Source of the DNA: Stenotrophomonas bentonitica | GTDB lineage: Bacteria; Pseudomonadota; Gammaproteobacteria; Xanthomonadales; Xanthomonadaceae | Length of the DNA stretch: 64,000 bases | Reading direction: 5' to 3' | NCBI RefSeq assembly: GCF_002887735.1 | Contig: NZ_PKQP01000001.1 | Span: 310,001 to 374,000, forward strand | In this document: positions 45,254 through 57,301 of the stretch, piece by piece | How the letters are laid out: each line of letters opens with the position of its first letter | Numbering within the stretch: the stretch's first letter is position 1 | Notes under the pieces: model-generated | The model's input: only the letters and a program-made list of their open reading frames with translations | Told to the model about the DNA's origin: nothing | Database searches by the model: none | Translations under genes and position numbers: made by a program

Positions 45254-47446
45254 TCAACGCAGGTAATGCATCAGGACGCCCAGAAGGGCAATCAGGCCGA
45301 TGATCATCGCGAAGGCGTAGTGATAGAGGAAACCGGATTGGGTGCGACGCAGCAGGTTGGCCGCCAGATCGATCAGGCGCGCCGAACCGTTGACCACCAC
45401 ACCATCGACCACATTCGTGTCGATCGCGCGCGAAACCTTGCCGAGCTTGATACCGCCGCCGGCGAAACCGCCGATCCAGAGCTTGTCGAAGCCGTACTTG
45501 TTCTCCAGCACCGACACGATCGGCGCGAAGGTCTTGCGGGCCTTGCCGGCCAGTTCCGGCTTCCACAGGTAGAACAGCGCCGCCAGCAGGAAGCCGACCA
45601 CCGTCAGGATGAAGGCCGGGGCCATCATGCCGTGGATCGCGAAGGCGACCGGGCCGTGGAATTCTTCGGCCAGCGCACCAATGGTGTTGCGCGCCGGGTC
45701 GTAGAAATCAACGATGCCGGTGAAGAACGAGTGCACCTGGCCCGGGATGGCGGTGTCGGCGTGGTGGCCGGCCCAGTCGGTGCCATACAGCATCGGACCG
45801 ATGCTGAAGAAACCGATGACCATCGAGGGAATCGCCAGCAGGATCAGCGGCAGCGTCACCACCCACGGGGTTTCGTGCGGCTCATGCGCGCCATGGCCGT
45901 GGCCATGATCGTCAGGATGCGCGTCGCCATGGTGGGCGTCGGCTGCATGCGCGTCTGCGGCGTGATGATCGTCATGGCCATGGCCGTGATCGTCATGCGC
46001 ATCGCGGAAGCGTTCCTTGCCATGGAAGGTCAGGAACAGCAGGCGGAAGCTGTAGAAGCTGGTGACGACCACGCCACCCAGCACCGCCCAGTACCCGTAG
46101 GTCGCCACCCAGCTCGAGGAGACATGCGCGTGGTGCTGCGCGGCCTCGATGATGGTGTCCTTGGAGTAGAAGCCGGAGAAGAACGGGGTGCCGACCAGGG
46201 CCAGCGTACCGATCCACATGGTGATGAAGGTGATCGGCATGTACTTGCGCAGGCCGCCCATCTTGCGCATGTCCTGCTCGTGGTGCATGGCGATGATCAC
46301 CGAGCCCGCGCCGAGGAACAGCAGCGCCTTGAAGAAGGCATGGGTCATCAGGTGGAACACGGCCGCCGAGTAGGCCGACACACCCAGGGCGACGGTCATG
46401 TAGCCCAGCTGGGACAGCGTGGAGTACGCGACGACGCGCTTGATGTCGTTCTGCACGATGCCGATCAGGCCGGTGAAGAACGCGGTGGTGGCACCGATGA
46501 ACAGCACGAAGTTCAGCGCGGTCTGCGACAGCTCGAACAGCGGCGACATGCGGGTGACCATGAAGATGCCCGCGGTGACCATGGTCGCGGCGTGGATCAG
46601 GGCCGAGATCGGGGTCGGGCCTTCCATCGAGTCCGGCAGCCAGACGTGCAGCGGCACCTGGGCCGACTTGCCCATCGCACCGATGAACAGGCAGATGCAG
46701 ATCACGGTGGCGACCGACCAGATCACCGGCTCGCTCATCACCGGAATGGAGGTGCCGAACAGGTTGATCGTGCCCGACCAGATCTGGATCAGCGCATCCG
46801 GGTGGCCCAGCACCTGCGCATTGGCGAACACGGTGGCGTAATCGAGGGTGCCGAACACCCACAACACGCCGGCGATGCCGAGGATGAAGCCGAAGTCACC
46901 GACACGGTTGACCAGGAAGGCCTTCATGTTGGCGAAGATGGCGGTCGGGCGCTTGAACCAGAAGCCGATCAGCAGGTACGAGACCAGGCCCACCGCTTCC
47001 CAGCCGAAGAACAGCTGCAGGAAGTTGTTGCTCATCACCAGGGTGAGCATCGAGAAGGTGAACAGTGAGATGTAGCTGAAGAACCGCTGGTAGCCCGGGT
47101 CGTCCTGCATGTAGCCGATGGTGTACACGTGCACCAGGAAGGACACGAAGGTCACCACGACCATCATCATCGCGGTGAGCTTGTCGACCATGAAGCCGAC
47201 GTGCGCCGAGTACTGGCCCACTTCGAAGAACGTATAGATGTTCTGGTTGAACGGCTGGGCGCCGCCCCACAGCAGCATGTACAGCACATAGCTGGACAGC
47301 ACGCAGCTGACCGCCACGCCGAGGATGGTGACCGCCTGCGCGCCAGCGCGGCCGACCTGACGACCGAACAGGCCGGCGATGATGCTGCCGAACAGCGGTG
47401 CGAGCACCACTGCGATCAACAGACTCTTGGAGAGAGTGATTTCCAT
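45254..47446 (-). CDS. nuoL: NADH-quinone oxidoreductase subunit L, with a His/Asp-rich loop
   Basis: 730 residues. Largest antiporter-like subunit; includes ATMVTAGIFMVTRMSPLFEL, GKSAQVPLHVWLPDSMEGPT, DIKRVVAYSTLSQLGYMTVA and the long lateral C-terminal helix. Between two late membrane helices (about residues 481-525, positions 45876-46005) is an insert with 15 His among about 44 residues, mixed with Asp and Gly. His-rich loops occur here in other proteobacteria but vary in length; this one looks long. Confidence 0.97.
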   Translation of the reverse strand: MEITLSKSLLIAVVLAPLFGSIIAGLFGRQVGRAGAQAVTILGVAVSCVLSSYVLYMLLWGGAQPFNQNIYTFFEVGQYSAHVGFMVDKLTAMMMVVVTFVSFLVHVYTIGYMQDDPGYQRFFSYISLFTFSMLTLVMSNNFLQLFFGWEAVGLVSYLLIGFWFKRPTAIFANMKAFLVNRVGDFGFILGIAGVLWVFGTLDYATVFANAQVLGHPDALIQIWSGTINLFGTSIPVMSEPVIWSVATVICICLFIGAMGKSAQVPLHVWLPDSMEGPTPISALIHAATMVTAGIFMVTRMSPLFELSQTALNFVLFIGATTAFFTGLIGIVQNDIKRVVAYSTLSQLGYMTVALGVSAYSAAVFHLMTHAFFKALLFLGAGSVIIAMHHEQDMRKMGGLRKYMPITFITMWIGTLALVGTPFFSGFYSKDTIIEAAQHHAHVSSSWVATYGYWAVLGGVVVTSFYSFRLLFLTFHGKERFRDAHDDHGHGHDDHHAADAHAADAHHGDAHPDDHGHGHGAHEPHETPWVVTLPLILLAIPSMVIGFFSIGPMLYGTDWAGHHADTAIPGQVHSFFTGIVDFYDPARNTIGALAEEFHGPVAFAIHGMMAPAFILTVVGFLLAALFYLWKPELAGKARKTFAPIVSVLENKYGFDKLWIGGFAGGGIKLGKVSRAIDTNVVDGVVVNGSARLIDLAANLLRRTQSGFLYHYAFAMIIGLIALLGVLMHYLR

Positions 47447-47453
47447 CTACGGA

Positions 47454-47759
47454 TCAGCCCTTCAGCGAATCGACTTCGCCGACATTGATGGTGCGGCGAG
47501 TACGGAACAGGGTTACCAGGATCGCGAGGCCGATGGCGGCCTCGGCCGCGGCCACGGTCAGGATGAAGAAGACGAACAGCTGTCCGGCCGTATCACCCAT
47601 CTCACGCGAGAACCCGACGAAATTGATGTTGACCGACAGCAGCATCAACTCGATGGACATCAGCAGCACGATGATGTTCTTGCGGTTGAGGAAGATGCCG
47701 GCAAGGCTGATGCAGAACAGCACCGCGCCGAGCGCCAGAATGTGGCCAAGCGTGATCAT
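47454..47759 (-). CDS. nuoK: NADH-quinone oxidoreductase subunit K
   Basis: 101 residues, three TM helices ([60 protein letters not shown]) with the conserved membrane Glu in MSIELML and AAAEAA. Equivalent of mitochondrial ND4L. Its start overlaps the nuoJ stop by 4 bases. Confidence 0.97.
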   Translation of the reverse strand: MITLGHILALGAVLFCISLAGIFLNRKNIIVLLMSIELMLLSVNINFVGFSREMGDTAGQLFVFFILTVAAAEAAIGLAILVTLFRTRRTINVGEVDSLKG

Positions 47760-48415
47760 GGCTGCCCCTCCTCGTTGCTGGACGGCTTGATGTTGGTGTG
47801 CACGACCGGCTTCTCCGCGTCCATCTTGACCACGCGCAGGCGGTCGCTGCCCTTGACCATGGTCTGCTCGGACGGGTTCTGGGTCTTCAGGCCGGTGCGG
47901 CGACGCAGGGTCAGCATCACGGCGGCAACCACGGCCACGGTCAGGATGACGGCGGCGAACTCGAACGGCAGCAGGTATTCGGTGAACAGGCTGCGGGCCA
48001 GCCAGGTGATGTTGGAGGTGTCGGCAGCCAGCGCGGCAGCGTTGTCGGCCGGGAACGGATTGACCGCCCTGCCCTTCACGCCGATCAGCACCAGCATCTG
48101 CACCAGCATCGTCACCGCCACCACCAGGCCGAGCGGCAGGTAACGCACCCAGCCCTCACGCAGGTTGGAGGGATCGATGTCCAGCATCATCACCACGAAC
48201 AGGAACAGCACCATGACCGCGCCGACGTAGACCAGCACCAGGGCCACGCCCAGGAACTCGGCGCCGACCAGGATCCAGATGCAGGCCACGGAGAAGAAGG
48301 TCAGGATCAGGCACAACACGGCATAGACCGGATTGCGCACGCTGATCACCGCCGCAGCGGAAATGCCCGCCACGATGGAGAAGACCCAGAAACTGATATT
48401 TACCCAATCCATCAT
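47756..48415 (-). CDS. nuoJ: NADH-quinone oxidoreductase subunit J
   Basis: 219 residues. Five TM helices ([60 protein letters not shown] with the pi-bulge region; then two more) and a cytoplasmic basic tail. ND6 equivalent. Lies 6 bases after nuoI. Confidence 0.96.
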   Translation of the reverse strand: MMDWVNISFWVFSIVAGISAAAVISVRNPVYAVLCLILTFFSVACIWILVGAEFLGVALVLVYVGAVMVLFLFVVMMLDIDPSNLREGWVRYLPLGLVVAVTMLVQMLVLIGVKGRAVNPFPADNAAALAADTSNITWLARSLFTEYLLPFEFAAVILTVAVVAAVMLTLRRRTGLKTQNPSEQTMVKGSDRLRVVKMDAEKPVVHTNIKPSSNEEGQP

Positions 48416-48421
48416 TCGACC

Positions 48422-48910
48422 TCAGCGGAAAGCGGCATCGGCGGCGCGACGCTCGGCGATCTCGGCTTCAAGCCGATCACCGATGGCCAGCAGCTGCGGC
48501 TTGGTAACGATGTTCTCGCCACGGTTCTCGAAGTGGTACTCGAGAATGTGGGTCTCGACGATCGAGTCCACCGGGCAGCTTTCTTCGCAGAAGCCGCAGA
48601 AGATGCACTTGAACAGATCGATGTCGTAACGGGTGGTACGGCGGGTGCCGTCCTCGCGCTTTGCCGAATCGATGGTGATCGCCAGCGCCGGGCACACCGC
48701 TTCGCACAATTTGCATGCGATGCAGCGTTCCTCGCCGTTGGGGTAGCGGCGAAGCGCGTGCAGGCCGCGGAAACGCGGCGACTGCGGGAACTTCTCCATC
48801 GGATACATCAGCGTGTACTTGGGCTTGAAGGCGTACTTCAGGGTCAGCCACAGACCACCGAGCAGCTCAAGGAGCAGCAGGCTTTTGAAGTAATGGGTAA
48901 TTCGGTTCAT
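48422..48910 (-). CDS. nuoI: NADH-quinone oxidoreductase subunit I
   Basis: 162 residues. Two 4Fe-4S ferredoxin motifs, [18 protein letters not shown] and [18 protein letters not shown], which carry clusters N6a and N6b passing electrons toward N2 in NuoB. The N-terminal amphipathic helix region ([20 protein letters not shown]) attaches to the membrane arm. Confidence 0.97.
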   Translation of the reverse strand: MNRITHYFKSLLLLELLGGLWLTLKYAFKPKYTLMYPMEKFPQSPRFRGLHALRRYPNGEERCIACKLCEAVCPALAITIDSAKREDGTRRTTRYDIDLFKCIFCGFCEESCPVDSIVETHILEYHFENRGENIVTKPQLLAIGDRLEAEIAERRAADAAFR

Positions 48911-48913
48911 CGC

Positions 48914-50005
48914 TTAGACGCCCTTCTGGATCACGCCGTAAAACACCATCAACGCCGTCACTGCAATCCAGAAGATGGTGAGCGGGATGAAGACCTTCCA
49001 GCCCAGACGCATGATCTGGTCGTAACGGAAGCGCGGGAAGCTGGCACGGAACCAGATGTAGGAGCTGGCGAAGAAGAAGACCTTCAGCAGCAGCCACGGC
49101 CAGCCGCCCTTCCAGATCCAGTCGATCCACGGCGAGATGTCTGCCGTGATCCAACCCTGGAGCGGGCTCAGCCAACCACCGAGGAAGAAGATCGAGATCA
49201 GGAAGCTGATCAGGATCATGTTGGCGTATTCGGCCAGGAAGAACAGCGCGAACGCACCACCGGAGTATTCGACCATGTGGCCGGCCACGATTTCCGATTC
49301 ACCTTCCACGACGTCGAACGGCGCGCGGTTGGTTTCGGCAACGCCGGACACCCAGTACACGATGAACAGCGGGAACAGCGGCAGCAGGAACCAGTCGAAC
49401 AGACCGGAGTTGCCCGCCTGCGCCATCACGATGTTGCTCAGGTTGAGGCTGCCCGAGGCGATCATCACGCCGACCAGGGCAAAGCCCATCGCGATTTCGT
49501 AGCTGATCATCTGCGCCGAGGCGCGCATCGCACCGAGGAACGCGTACTTCGAGTTGGAGGCCCAACCGGCCAGGATGATGCCGTACACGCCCAGCGAGGT
49601 CATCGCCAGCAGGTACAGCAGGCCGGCGTTGGCATTGGAGAGCACGATCTGGGCGTCGAAGGGAATCACCGACCAGGCCGCGAAGGCCGGGCCCAGCGTG
49701 ATCAGCGGCGCCAGGATGAACATCGCCTTGTGCGAGCTGCTCGGCTGGATGATTTCCTTGAACAGCAGTTTGAAGACGTCGGCGAAGGCCTGGAAGATGC
49801 CCATGCCGACATACATCGGGCCATGACGCACGTGCATCCAGCCGATCAGCTTGCGCTCCCAGACCACGTAGAAGGCCACCGAGATGATCACCGGCATGGC
49901 GATCACCAGGATCTTCAGGATGATCCAGAGCAGCGCGCCGATGTCGCCCAGTGACAGCAGCCACTGGTGCAGCGGGTCGACCGCGTTCAACAGCAATTCG
50001 TTCAT
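48914..50005 (-). CDS. nuoH: NADH-quinone oxidoreductase subunit H
   Basis: 363 residues, about eight to nine TM helices. Quinone-site subunit: [60 protein letters not shown] (acidic loop), [19 protein letters not shown] [22 protein letters not shown]1 equivalent. Overlaps nuoG by 4 bases. Confidence 0.97.
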   Translation of the reverse strand: MNELLLNAVDPLHQWLLSLGDIGALLWIILKILVIAMPVIISVAFYVVWERKLIGWMHVRHGPMYVGMGIFQAFADVFKLLFKEIIQPSSSHKAMFILAPLITLGPAFAAWSVIPFDAQIVLSNANAGLLYLLAMTSLGVYGIILAGWASNSKYAFLGAMRASAQMISYEIAMGFALVGVMIASGSLNLSNIVMAQAGNSGLFDWFLLPLFPLFIVYWVSGVAETNRAPFDVVEGESEIVAGHMVEYSGGAFALFFLAEYANMILISFLISIFFLGGWLSPLQGWITADISPWIDWIWKGGWPWLLLKVFFFASSYIWFRASFPRFRYDQIMRLGWKVFIPLTIFWIAVTALMVFYGVIQKGV

Positions 50006-52236
50006 GCAGCCACCACCGTTACGCGTGCGGCACCCAGCGGTGCGGTTGCACCGTGGCCCGATTCAATCCAGACCGACCCAGCGGCAACGCGGGCGTCGAC
50101 CACCACCGGCAAGGTGGCACGGCCAGCATCGGTGCCGACCTTGGCCATCTGGCCTTCCACCAACTGCAGGCGGGCAGCGTCGTCGGCGTTGAGCACGATG
50201 CGCGGGGCGTTGTTGAGCGGATGCGACTGCAGCGCCTGGGCACGACGGACCACCGCATCGGTGCGGTAGATCGCGGCGGTCGAGGTCACTTCCAGGCCCT
50301 CGCCCGCCACCGGCGTGGCCGCCGAAGACGACACGTTGACGCTGACCGGGGCCAGGCTGGCGCGCAGGCCGGCCAGATCGGTGAACTCGAAACCAGCCAG
50401 CGACAGTTCGCCGCCCAGTGCACGCAGCACGCGCCAGCCTTCACGCGCCTCGCCCGGCAGCTTGCCGCCGGCACGTGCCGACTGCTCGCGACCATCGAGG
50501 TTGGTCAAGGTGGCATCCACTTCCGGCAGCGCGCCGATCGGCAGGATCACGTCGGCCACATCGCGGGTCGAGGCACAGGCGAACTGGCTGAAGGCCACCA
50601 CCTGGGCACCGGCCAGTGCCTTGCGGGCAGCGGCGGCGTCGGCGAAGTCCAGGCCCGGCTCGATGCCGTAGATTGCGTAGGCCTTGCGCGGCTGCGCCAG
50701 CATGGCGTTGACGTCCTTGCCGGCCGGCAGCACGCCGGCGCGGGTCAGGCCCACGGCATTGGCGCCCTGCGGGATGCGGCACAGCTTGGCACCGGTCGCG
50801 GCAGCGAAATCACGCGCGGCGGCGCGGATCGCGGCAGCCTGCGGGTGGTTTTCGGCGATGCCACCGACGATCAGCACGGCATTGCTGGCGCCCTTGACCG
50901 CGTCGCGCAGGTCGGCATTGCCGAGCGCGTCGATGAAGGCCGACGGGGTAACGATCTGCTTGCTGGCCAGCTTGAACGCGAAATCGAAGTCGACCGGATT
51001 GACGGCATGGATCTTCGCGTTGCGCGTGGTCTGTGCCTTGCGCAGGCGGGCATGCAGCAGCGGCAGCTCGTGACGGATGTTGCTGCCGAGCACGACGATG
51101 CTGTCCGCGCCTTCGATCTCGGCCAGCGGCAGGCCGAAGACTTCGGCGGTGGCGGCGTCGGAGAAGTCGCGGTTGTTGATGCGGTGATCGATGTTGGTGG
51201 TGCCCAGGCCGCTGGCGAGGCGGGCCAGCAGCGCGCCCTCCTCGTTCGAGGCCGACGGGTGCACCAGCACGCCGAGGTCGTCGCCCTGGTTCGCGGCGAA
51301 GATTTCCTTGGCGGCGGCCAGGCCTTCAGCCCAGCTCACTTCCTTCCACTCGCCGTTGACCTTGCGCAGCGGCTTGACCGCACGGTCATCGCTGTACAGG
51401 CCCTGGTGCGAATAGCGGTCGCGATCGGACAGCCAGCATTCGTTGACGGCTTCGTTGTCGCGCGGCACTGCGCGCAGCACTTCGCCGCGACGCACGTGCA
51501 GGAACAGGTTCGAGCCCATCGCGTCGTGGTAACCCAGCGACTCACGCGCGGTCAGTTCCCACGGACGGGCGCGGAACTGGAACACCTTGTTGGTCAGCGC
51601 GCCGACCGGGCAGACATCGACGACGTTGCCGGACAGCTCGGTCGTCAACGGCTTGCCGTCGTAGGTGCCGATCTGCAGGTTTTCACCGCGGTACATGCCA
51701 CCCAGCTCATAGGTACCGGCAACGTCGGCGGTGAAGCGGACGCAGCGGGTGCACTGAATGCAGCGGGTCATTTCAGTGGCCACCAGCGGACCGATGTCCT
51801 CGTCGGGCACCACGCGCTTGCGCTCGTTGAAGCGGCTGACCGAACGGCCATAGCCCAGCGAAACGTCCTGCAGCTCGCACTCGCCGCCCTGATCGCAGAT
51901 CGGGCAGTCCAGCGGATGGTTGATCAGCAGGAATTCCATCACCGAGCGCTGGAACTTCAGCGCCTTTTCACTGCGGGTGGCGACCTTCATGCCATCCATG
52001 ACCGGTGTGGCGCAGGCCGGTGCCGGCTTGGGCGACTTTTCCACGTCGACCAGGCACATGCGGCAGTTGGCGGCGATCGGCAGCTTCTCGTGGTAGCAGA
52101 AGCGCGGGATCGGAATGCCGGCCTTGTCGGCGGCCTGGATGATCATCGAGCCCTTGGGCACGACCAGGGACTGGCCGTCGATTTCGACGGTCACATGATC
52201 CGGTGGCACGCTCGGGTTTACGGGTTGCGCGCTCAT
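50002..52236 (-). CDS. nuoG: NADH-quinone oxidoreductase subunit G
   Basis: 744 residues. N-terminal 2Fe-2S ([20 protein letters not shown]), then the His/Cys cluster binding [23 protein letters not shown] residues ([19 protein letters not shown]), a 4Fe-4S motif ([11 protein letters not shown]), and a molybdopterin-oxidoreductase-like remainder ([20 protein letters not shown]). Holds several clusters of the electron-input arm. Confidence 0.97.
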   Translation of the reverse strand: MSAQPVNPSVPPDHVTVEIDGQSLVVPKGSMIIQAADKAGIPIPRFCYHEKLPIAANCRMCLVDVEKSPKPAPACATPVMDGMKVATRSEKALKFQRSVMEFLLINHPLDCPICDQGGECELQDVSLGYGRSVSRFNERKRVVPDEDIGPLVATEMTRCIQCTRCVRFTADVAGTYELGGMYRGENLQIGTYDGKPLTTELSGNVVDVCPVGALTNKVFQFRARPWELTARESLGYHDAMGSNLFLHVRRGEVLRAVPRDNEAVNECWLSDRDRYSHQGLYSDDRAVKPLRKVNGEWKEVSWAEGLAAAKEIFAANQGDDLGVLVHPSASNEEGALLARLASGLGTTNIDHRINNRDFSDAATAEVFGLPLAEIEGADSIVVLGSNIRHELPLLHARLRKAQTTRNAKIHAVNPVDFDFAFKLASKQIVTPSAFIDALGNADLRDAVKGASNAVLIVGGIAENHPQAAAIRAAARDFAAATGAKLCRIPQGANAVGLTRAGVLPAGKDVNAMLAQPRKAYAIYGIEPGLDFADAAAARKALAGAQVVAFSQFACASTRDVADVILPIGALPEVDATLTNLDGREQSARAGGKLPGEAREGWRVLRALGGELSLAGFEFTDLAGLRASLAPVSVNVSSSAATPVAGEGLEVTSTAAIYRTDAVVRRAQALQSHPLNNAPRIVLNADDAARLQLVEGQMAKVGTDAGRATLPVVVDARVAAGSVWIESGHGATAPLGAARVTVVAA

Positions 52237-53573
52237 GCGGCGGCTGCCTCCACCTTCTTGCCGTCAACCATCGAATGACCGTTGACGATGTAGTACTCGA
52301 ATTCGTCCCAGAACTGGCGCAGGAAGCCCTGGATGGGCCATGCCGCCGCTTCACCGAACGCACAGATGGTGTGGCCTTCGATCTGGCCGGCCACCGTCTT
52401 CAACTGATGCAGGTCTTCCATCGTGGCCTTGCCGGCGACGATGCGCTCCAGCACGCGGTGCATCCAGCCGGTGCCTTCACGGCACGGGGTGCACTGCCCA
52501 CAGGATTCCTTGTGGAAGAACTGGCTGATGCGGCAGGCGAACTTGACGCAGCAGACGCTGTCGTCCAGCACCACGATCGCGCCCGACCCCAGACCGGTGC
52601 CCAGGGCACGCAGGGTGTCGTAGTCCATCTGCAGGCCCTTGAGCTCTTCAGCCTTCAGCACCGGCATCGAGACGCCGCCCGGGACCGCGCCCTTGAGCGT
52701 GCGGCCCGGCTTCAGACCACCGGCCATTTCCAGCAGGTCGTCGAAGGTGGTGCCCAGCGGCACTTCGAAGTTGCCGCCCTTCTGCACGCAGCCGGAGACC
52801 GAGAAGATCTTCGGGCCGCCGTTCTTGGTCAGGCTCAGGCCCTGGAACCACTCCGGACCGTTGCGGATGATCGCCGGCACCGAGGCATAGGTCTCGGTGT
52901 TGTTAATCGTCGACGGCTTGCCGTACAGGCCGAAGTTGGCCGGGAACGGCGGCTTGTAGCGCGGCTGGCCCTTCTTGCCTTCCAGCGATTCCATCAGCGC
53001 GGTTTCTTCGCCGCAGATGTACGCGCCGGCGCCCAGCGCACCGTAGATGTCGATGTCCACGCCGCTGCCAAGGATGTCCTTGCCCAGCCAGCCGTTCGCG
53101 TACGCGTCGGCCAGGGCCTGCTCGAAGTTCTCGAACGGCTCGTGGTGGAACTCGCCACGCAGGTAGTTGTAGCCCACGGTCGAGCCAGTGGCGTAGCAGG
53201 CGATCGCCATGCCTTCCACCACCGAATGCGGGTTGTAACGCAGGATGTCGCGGTCCTTGCAGGTACCCGGCTCGGATTCATCCGAGTTGCACAGGATGTA
53301 CTTCTGCATCGTGCCCTTGGGCATGAAGGACCACTTCAGGCCGGTCGGGAAGCCCGCGCCGCCACGGCCGCGCAGGTTGGACTGCTTGACCATCTCGATG
53401 ACCTGCTCCGGCGAGATCTTCTCTTCGAGGATCTTGCGCAGGGCGGCGTAACCGCCGGTCTTGAGGTAGTTTTCATACGACCACGGAGTGTCGTAATGCA
53501 GGGTGGTGTAGACCACCTGGTGCGGCAACGGTGCGGGACCGACCGGACCACTGGGTGCGTGATGATGTGCCAT
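52233..53573 (-). CDS. nuoF: NADH-quinone oxidoreductase subunit F
   Basis: 446 residues. NADH-oxidising flavoprotein: FMN/NADH site [18 protein letters not shown], the NSDESEPGT loop, [20 protein letters not shown], and the N3 4Fe-4S cluster [13 protein letters not shown] with a distal Cys in [14 protein letters not shown]. Overlaps nuoG by 4 bases. Confidence 0.98.
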   Translation of the reverse strand: MAHHHAPSGPVGPAPLPHQVVYTTLHYDTPWSYENYLKTGGYAALRKILEEKISPEQVIEMVKQSNLRGRGGAGFPTGLKWSFMPKGTMQKYILCNSDESEPGTCKDRDILRYNPHSVVEGMAIACYATGSTVGYNYLRGEFHHEPFENFEQALADAYANGWLGKDILGSGVDIDIYGALGAGAYICGEETALMESLEGKKGQPRYKPPFPANFGLYGKPSTINNTETYASVPAIIRNGPEWFQGLSLTKNGGPKIFSVSGCVQKGGNFEVPLGTTFDDLLEMAGGLKPGRTLKGAVPGGVSMPVLKAEELKGLQMDYDTLRALGTGLGSGAIVVLDDSVCCVKFACRISQFFHKESCGQCTPCREGTGWMHRVLERIVAGKATMEDLHQLKTVAGQIEGHTICAFGEAAAWPIQGFLRQFWDEFEYYIVNGHSMVDGKKVEAAAA

Positions 53574-53576
53574 GTC

Positions 53577-54104
53577 TTACTCCAACCCGTCCAGCAGCTC
53601 GTCGACTTTCTCGACGGTCAGGCGCTCGTGGTAATGGCCGTTGATGACCATCATCGGCGCACCGGCGCAACCGGCCAGGCATTCTTCTTCGCGCTTGAGG
53701 TAGATGCGGCCATCGGCGGTGGACTGACCGGTCTTGCAGCCGAGCTTCTTCTCGGCATGCGCGACCAGGTCTTCGGCGCCGTTCAACCAGCAGCTGATGT
53801 TGGTGCAGAAGGCGACGTTGTGGCGGCCGACCTTCTCCAGTTCGAACATCGAATAGAAGCTGGCGACCTCGTAGGCCCACACCGGCGGCAGGTCCAGGTA
53901 CTTGGCGACGCCGGCGATCAGTTCGTCGGTCAGCCAGCCCGCATTCTGTTCCTGTGCGGCGTGCAGGCCCTGCAGGACAGCCGAGCGCTTGCGATCCGGC
54001 GGGAACTTGGCCAGCCAGTGATCGATGTGCGCACGGGTCTTGTCACTCAAGACCACCATCGGGTCGACGTCGCGCGCCGCCTCGAAATTACCTGTCGCCT
54101 TCAT
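53577..54104 (-). CDS. nuoE: NADH-quinone oxidoreductase subunit E
   Basis: 175 residues. 24-kDa thioredoxin-like 2Fe-2S (N1a) protein: cluster Cys residues in FCTNISCWLNG and EECLAGCAGAPMM. Pairs with NuoF. It is separated from nuoD by 94 bases, the largest gap in the operon, which contains a GC-rich hairpin. Confidence 0.97.
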   Translation of the reverse strand: MKATGNFEAARDVDPMVVLSDKTRAHIDHWLAKFPPDRKRSAVLQGLHAAQEQNAGWLTDELIAGVAKYLDLPPVWAYEVASFYSMFELEKVGRHNVAFCTNISCWLNGAEDLVAHAEKKLGCKTGQSTADGRIYLKREEECLAGCAGAPMMVINGHYHERLTVEKVDELLDGLE

Positions 54105-54139
54105 CGGCCGACCTCAGCGAATACGAAATCGTTAAAAAC

Positions 54140-54175
54140 CAGAACCTGCAGCGCCGGCAGCAGCCGGCGGGTGTC
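54140..54175 (-). other. Hairpin in the nuoD-nuoE gap
   Basis: On the minus strand cgccggc-tgct-gccggcg, followed after ctgcaggttctgg by ttttt. It looks like a stability or weak attenuation element inside an otherwise tightly packed operon. Confidence 0.4.
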
Positions 54176-54198
54176 AGGCGTCGTGCAAGCGGATGCGA

Positions 54199-55506
54199 TC
54201 ACCGGTCCACCTCACCGAACACCAGATCGTAGGTGCCGATCATGGCCACCACGTCGGCGAGCATGTGCCCGCGCACGACCGAGTCGATCGAGGACAGATG
54301 GGCAAAACCCGGCGCGCGCAGGTGCACGCGGAACGGCTTGTTGGCGCCATCGGACATCAGGTAGCAGCCGAACTCGCCCTTGGGCGCTTCGACGGCGGCG
54401 TAGGTTTCGCCGACCGGGACGCAGTAGCCTTCACTGAACAGCTTGAAGTGATGGATCAGCGCTTCCATGTCGTCCTTCATGTCTTCGCGGCTGGGCGGCG
54501 CGACCTTGAAGTTCTTGACCATGACCGGGCCCGGGTTGGCCTTCAGCCAGGTGACGCACTGCTTGATGATGCGGTTGGATTCGCGCATCTCGGCCACGCG
54601 GCACAGGTAACGGTCGTAGCAGTCACCTTCCTTGCCGAGCGGGATGTCGAACTCGACCGCGTCGTACTTGGCATACGGCTGCTTCTTGCGCAGATCCCAG
54701 GCGATGCCCGAGCCACGCAGCATCACGCCGGTCATGCCCCAGGCATGGGCCAGTTCCGGGGTGACCACGCCGATGCCGACCGTACGCTGCTTCCAGATAC
54801 GGTTGTCGGTCAGCAGGGTCTCGTATTCGTCCACGCGCTTGGGGAACTCGACGGTGAAGTTCTCCAGGAAGTCCAGCAGCGAACCCTCGCGCGAGGCGTT
54901 GAGGTTCTTCAGGGCCTTGCCCTTGTGCCAGCGCGATTCCTTGTACTTGGGCATGTGGTCCGGCAGGTCACGGTAGACGCCGCCCGGACGGTAGTACGCT
55001 GCGTGCATGCGCGCGCCGGAGACCGCTTCGTAGCAGTCCATCAGCTCTTCGCGCTCACGGAAGGCATACAGCATGACCGCCATCGCGCCCAGATCGAGCG
55101 CGTTGGATCCCAGCCACATCAGGTGATTCAGGATGCGGGTGATTTCGTCGAACATGGTGCGGATGTACTGCGCACGCTCCGGCGCCTCGATCCCCATCAG
55201 GGTCTCGATCGCACGCACGTAGGCGTGCTCGTTGCACATCATCGACACGTAATCCAGGCGATCCATGTAGCCGATCGACTGGTTGAACGGCTTGGACTCG
55301 GCCAGCTTTTCGGTACCACGGTGCAGCAGGCCCACGTGGGGGTCGGCACGCATGATGGTTTCGCCGTCCATTTCCAGGATCAGGCGCAGCACACCGTGCG
55401 CGGCCGGATGCTGCGGACCGAAGTTCATCGTGTAGTTGCGGATCTCCTGGCGCAGTTCGGCCGGGTTGCTCGCAAAGGCCTGGCTGGCCTGGGTGAATTC
55501 ACTCAC
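54199..55506 (-). CDS. nuoD: NADH-quinone oxidoreductase subunit D
   Basis: 435 residues, GTG start at 55506 overlapping the nuoC stop by 4 bases. 49-kDa subunit lining the quinone pocket: [20 protein letters not shown] (quinone His), [34 protein letters not shown], and [20 protein letters not shown] with [17 protein letters not shown] at the end. Confidence 0.98.
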   Translation of the reverse strand: MSEFTQASQAFASNPAELRQEIRNYTMNFGPQHPAAHGVLRLILEMDGETIMRADPHVGLLHRGTEKLAESKPFNQSIGYMDRLDYVSMMCNEHAYVRAIETLMGIEAPERAQYIRTMFDEITRILNHLMWLGSNALDLGAMAVMLYAFREREELMDCYEAVSGARMHAAYYRPGGVYRDLPDHMPKYKESRWHKGKALKNLNASREGSLLDFLENFTVEFPKRVDEYETLLTDNRIWKQRTVGIGVVTPELAHAWGMTGVMLRGSGIAWDLRKKQPYAKYDAVEFDIPLGKEGDCYDRYLCRVAEMRESNRIIKQCVTWLKANPGPVMVKNFKVAPPSREDMKDDMEALIHHFKLFSEGYCVPVGETYAAVEAPKGEFGCYLMSDGANKPFRVHLRAPGFAHLSSIDSVVRGHMLADVVAMIGTYDLVFGEVDR

Positions 55507-56255
55507 TTGCTTGCCTCCGACTGCGCGGATTCACCGGCAGCGGTCTGGAAACGGGCGTCGTCACGGATCACGCGCGGCACGCCGACACGCGGTTCGACCG
55601 AGGTCACCGGTTCATAGATGACGCGCTGTTTTTCTTCGTCGTAGCGCACTTCGACGTTGCCGATCAGCGGGAAATCCTTGCGGAACGGATGGCCGACGAA
55701 GCCATAGTCGGTCAGGATGCGGCGCAGGTCCGGGTGACCTTCGAAGATCACGCCGAACAGATCGAACGCTTCGCGCTCGAACCAGTTCAGGCCCGGCCAG
55801 ATGTTGGTCAGCGAAGCGACCACCGGCAGTTCCTCGTTCGGCGCAAAGCAGCGGATGCGCATGGTGAGGTTGTGCTGGTAGGAACGCAGCTGGGCGACCA
55901 CGGCAAACCGCTGCAGCGGGATCGGCTGCGGCTGGGCGCCATCGCTGGTTTCGCGGGTGGGGAATTCACCCCAGGCGAAACGGCCGACGGACTTGCCCTC
56001 GACGCCACGGCTGAAACCCTGGGACGACACATCGGCCGTATCCCATTCGTCGCTGCCATAACCGAGATAATCCAGGCCGCACAGGTCAACGGCCTGCTCG
56101 AAACCGAATTCGTCGCGCAGCGCCAGAGCGGTGGCATGCCAGTCAGCGGCGGGCACTTCCAGCGTCACTTCGCCGCGGGGTTCGACCACGAAGACCTGCG
56201 CACCTGCGAAACGTGCGGAAAGTCGGTCGATGAAGGAATGTGCTTGCTCTGCCAT
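55503..56255 (-). CDS. nuoC: NADH-quinone oxidoreductase subunit C
   Basis: 250 residues. 30-kDa subunit: [40 protein letters not shown] (signature W-x-x-x-x-W-x-E-R-E-x-x-D), [20 protein letters not shown]. Separate from nuoD, as in other Xanthomonadaceae (fused in E. coli). A low-complexity Ser/Glu tail follows. Confidence 0.97.
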   Translation of the reverse strand: MAEQAHSFIDRLSARFAGAQVFVVEPRGEVTLEVPAADWHATALALRDEFGFEQAVDLCGLDYLGYGSDEWDTADVSSQGFSRGVEGKSVGRFAWGEFPTRETSDGAQPQPIPLQRFAVVAQLRSYQHNLTMRIRCFAPNEELPVVASLTNIWPGLNWFEREAFDLFGVIFEGHPDLRRILTDYGFVGHPFRKDFPLIGNVEVRYDEEKQRVIYEPVTSVEPRVGVPRVIRDDARFQTAAGESAQSEASK

Positions 56256-56287
56256 GGGGGCTTGGCGTGCTCTTGTCAGGAGGGATG

Positions 56288-56842
56288 TCAGCGGGCGATG
56301 GTCTGCGTACGCCAGATCTTCTTCTGCAACTGCAGGATCCCGTACACCAGCGCTTCGGCGGTAGGTGGGCAGCCGGGGACATAGATGTCCACCGGCACCA
56401 CGCGGTCACAGCCACGCACTACTGCATAGGAGTAGTGGTAGTAGCCGCCACCGTTGGCGCAGCTGCCCATCGAGATGACCCACTTCGGGTCCGGCATCTG
56501 GTCATAGACCTTGCGCAGGGCCGGAGCCATCTTGTTGACCAGGGTGCCGGCCACGATCATCACGTCGGACTGACGTGGCGACGGGCGGAACACCACGCCG
56601 TAACGGTCAAGATCCAGGCGCGCCGCACCGGCGTGCATCATTTCCACTGCGCAGCAGGCCAGACCAAAGGTCATCGGCCACATCGAACCGGTACGCGCCC
56701 AATTCAACAGCGCATCGACGCTGGTGGTCACGTAGCCCTTTTCGAGCAGGGGGTTGTCGCCTTCGGGGCGCAGGATGTCATCGACCCGCCCTTCCGGGAC
56801 CGGGTTGTTCATCAGGCCGTCGAGCGTCTGAATTACTCCCAT
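56288..56842 (-). CDS. nuoB: NADH-quinone oxidoreductase subunit B
   Basis: 184 residues from the ATG at 56842 ([20 protein letters not shown]). Carries the N2 4Fe-4S cluster next to the quinone: tandem Cys in [10 protein letters not shown], further Cys in [10 protein letters not shown] and [12 protein letters not shown]. Its start overlaps the end of nuoA by 10 bases. Confidence 0.98.
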   Translation of the reverse strand: MGVIQTLDGLMNNPVPEGRVDDILRPEGDNPLLEKGYVTTSVDALLNWARTGSMWPMTFGLACCAVEMMHAGAARLDLDRYGVVFRPSPRQSDVMIVAGTLVNKMAPALRKVYDQMPDPKWVISMGSCANGGGYYHYSYAVVRGCDRVVPVDIYVPGCPPTAEALVYGILQLQKKIWRTQTIAR

Positions 56843-57189
56843 TCCAGCGCTCCCTTCTTCCAGACGTAAATGAAACCGAGGAAAAGCATGCCTACGAAGA
56901 GGCCCATCGTGACCAGCGAACGTGCGCCCAGTTCCATGAAGACCTGGGTCCACGGCACGATGAAGATGATTTCCAGATCAAATACGATGAACTGAATCGC
57001 GATCAGGTAGTAGCGCACATCGAACTTCATGCGCGCGTCCTCGAAAGCCTCGAAGCCGCATTCGTACGGCGAGAGCTTTTTAAGATCAGGACGTCGGGGA
57101 CCGAGGAATCGGCCAACCAGCATCAGCGCAACGCCGATACCGGTGGCAACGATCAGAAACAGCAGAGACGGCAAATATTCGGCCAGCAC
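56833..57189 (-). CDS. nuoA: NADH-quinone oxidoreductase subunit A
   Basis: 118 residues from a GTG at 57189 ([21 protein letters not shown]); the upstream frame crosses into non-coding sequence next to the tRNA. Three TM helices with the loop [20 protein letters not shown] conserved in ND3. First gene of the 14-gene complex I operon, directly downstream of tRNA-Leu. Confidence 0.96.
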   Translation of the reverse strand: MLAEYLPSLLFLIVATGIGVALMLVGRFLGPRRPDLKKLSPYECGFEAFEDARMKFDVRYYLIAIQFIVFDLEIIFIVPWTQVFMELGARSLVTMGLFVGMLFLGFIYVWKKGALEWE

Positions 57190-57301
57190 AGCGATTCTCT
57201 CTTGCCTCTGCCGCTGCGCCTGCAGGCGCTTTGGCATGGGGGAGTGGACGGATACCGCTACCTGGCGCTTTGCGCGCCAGACGAACCCGCTTACAAACAA
57301 A

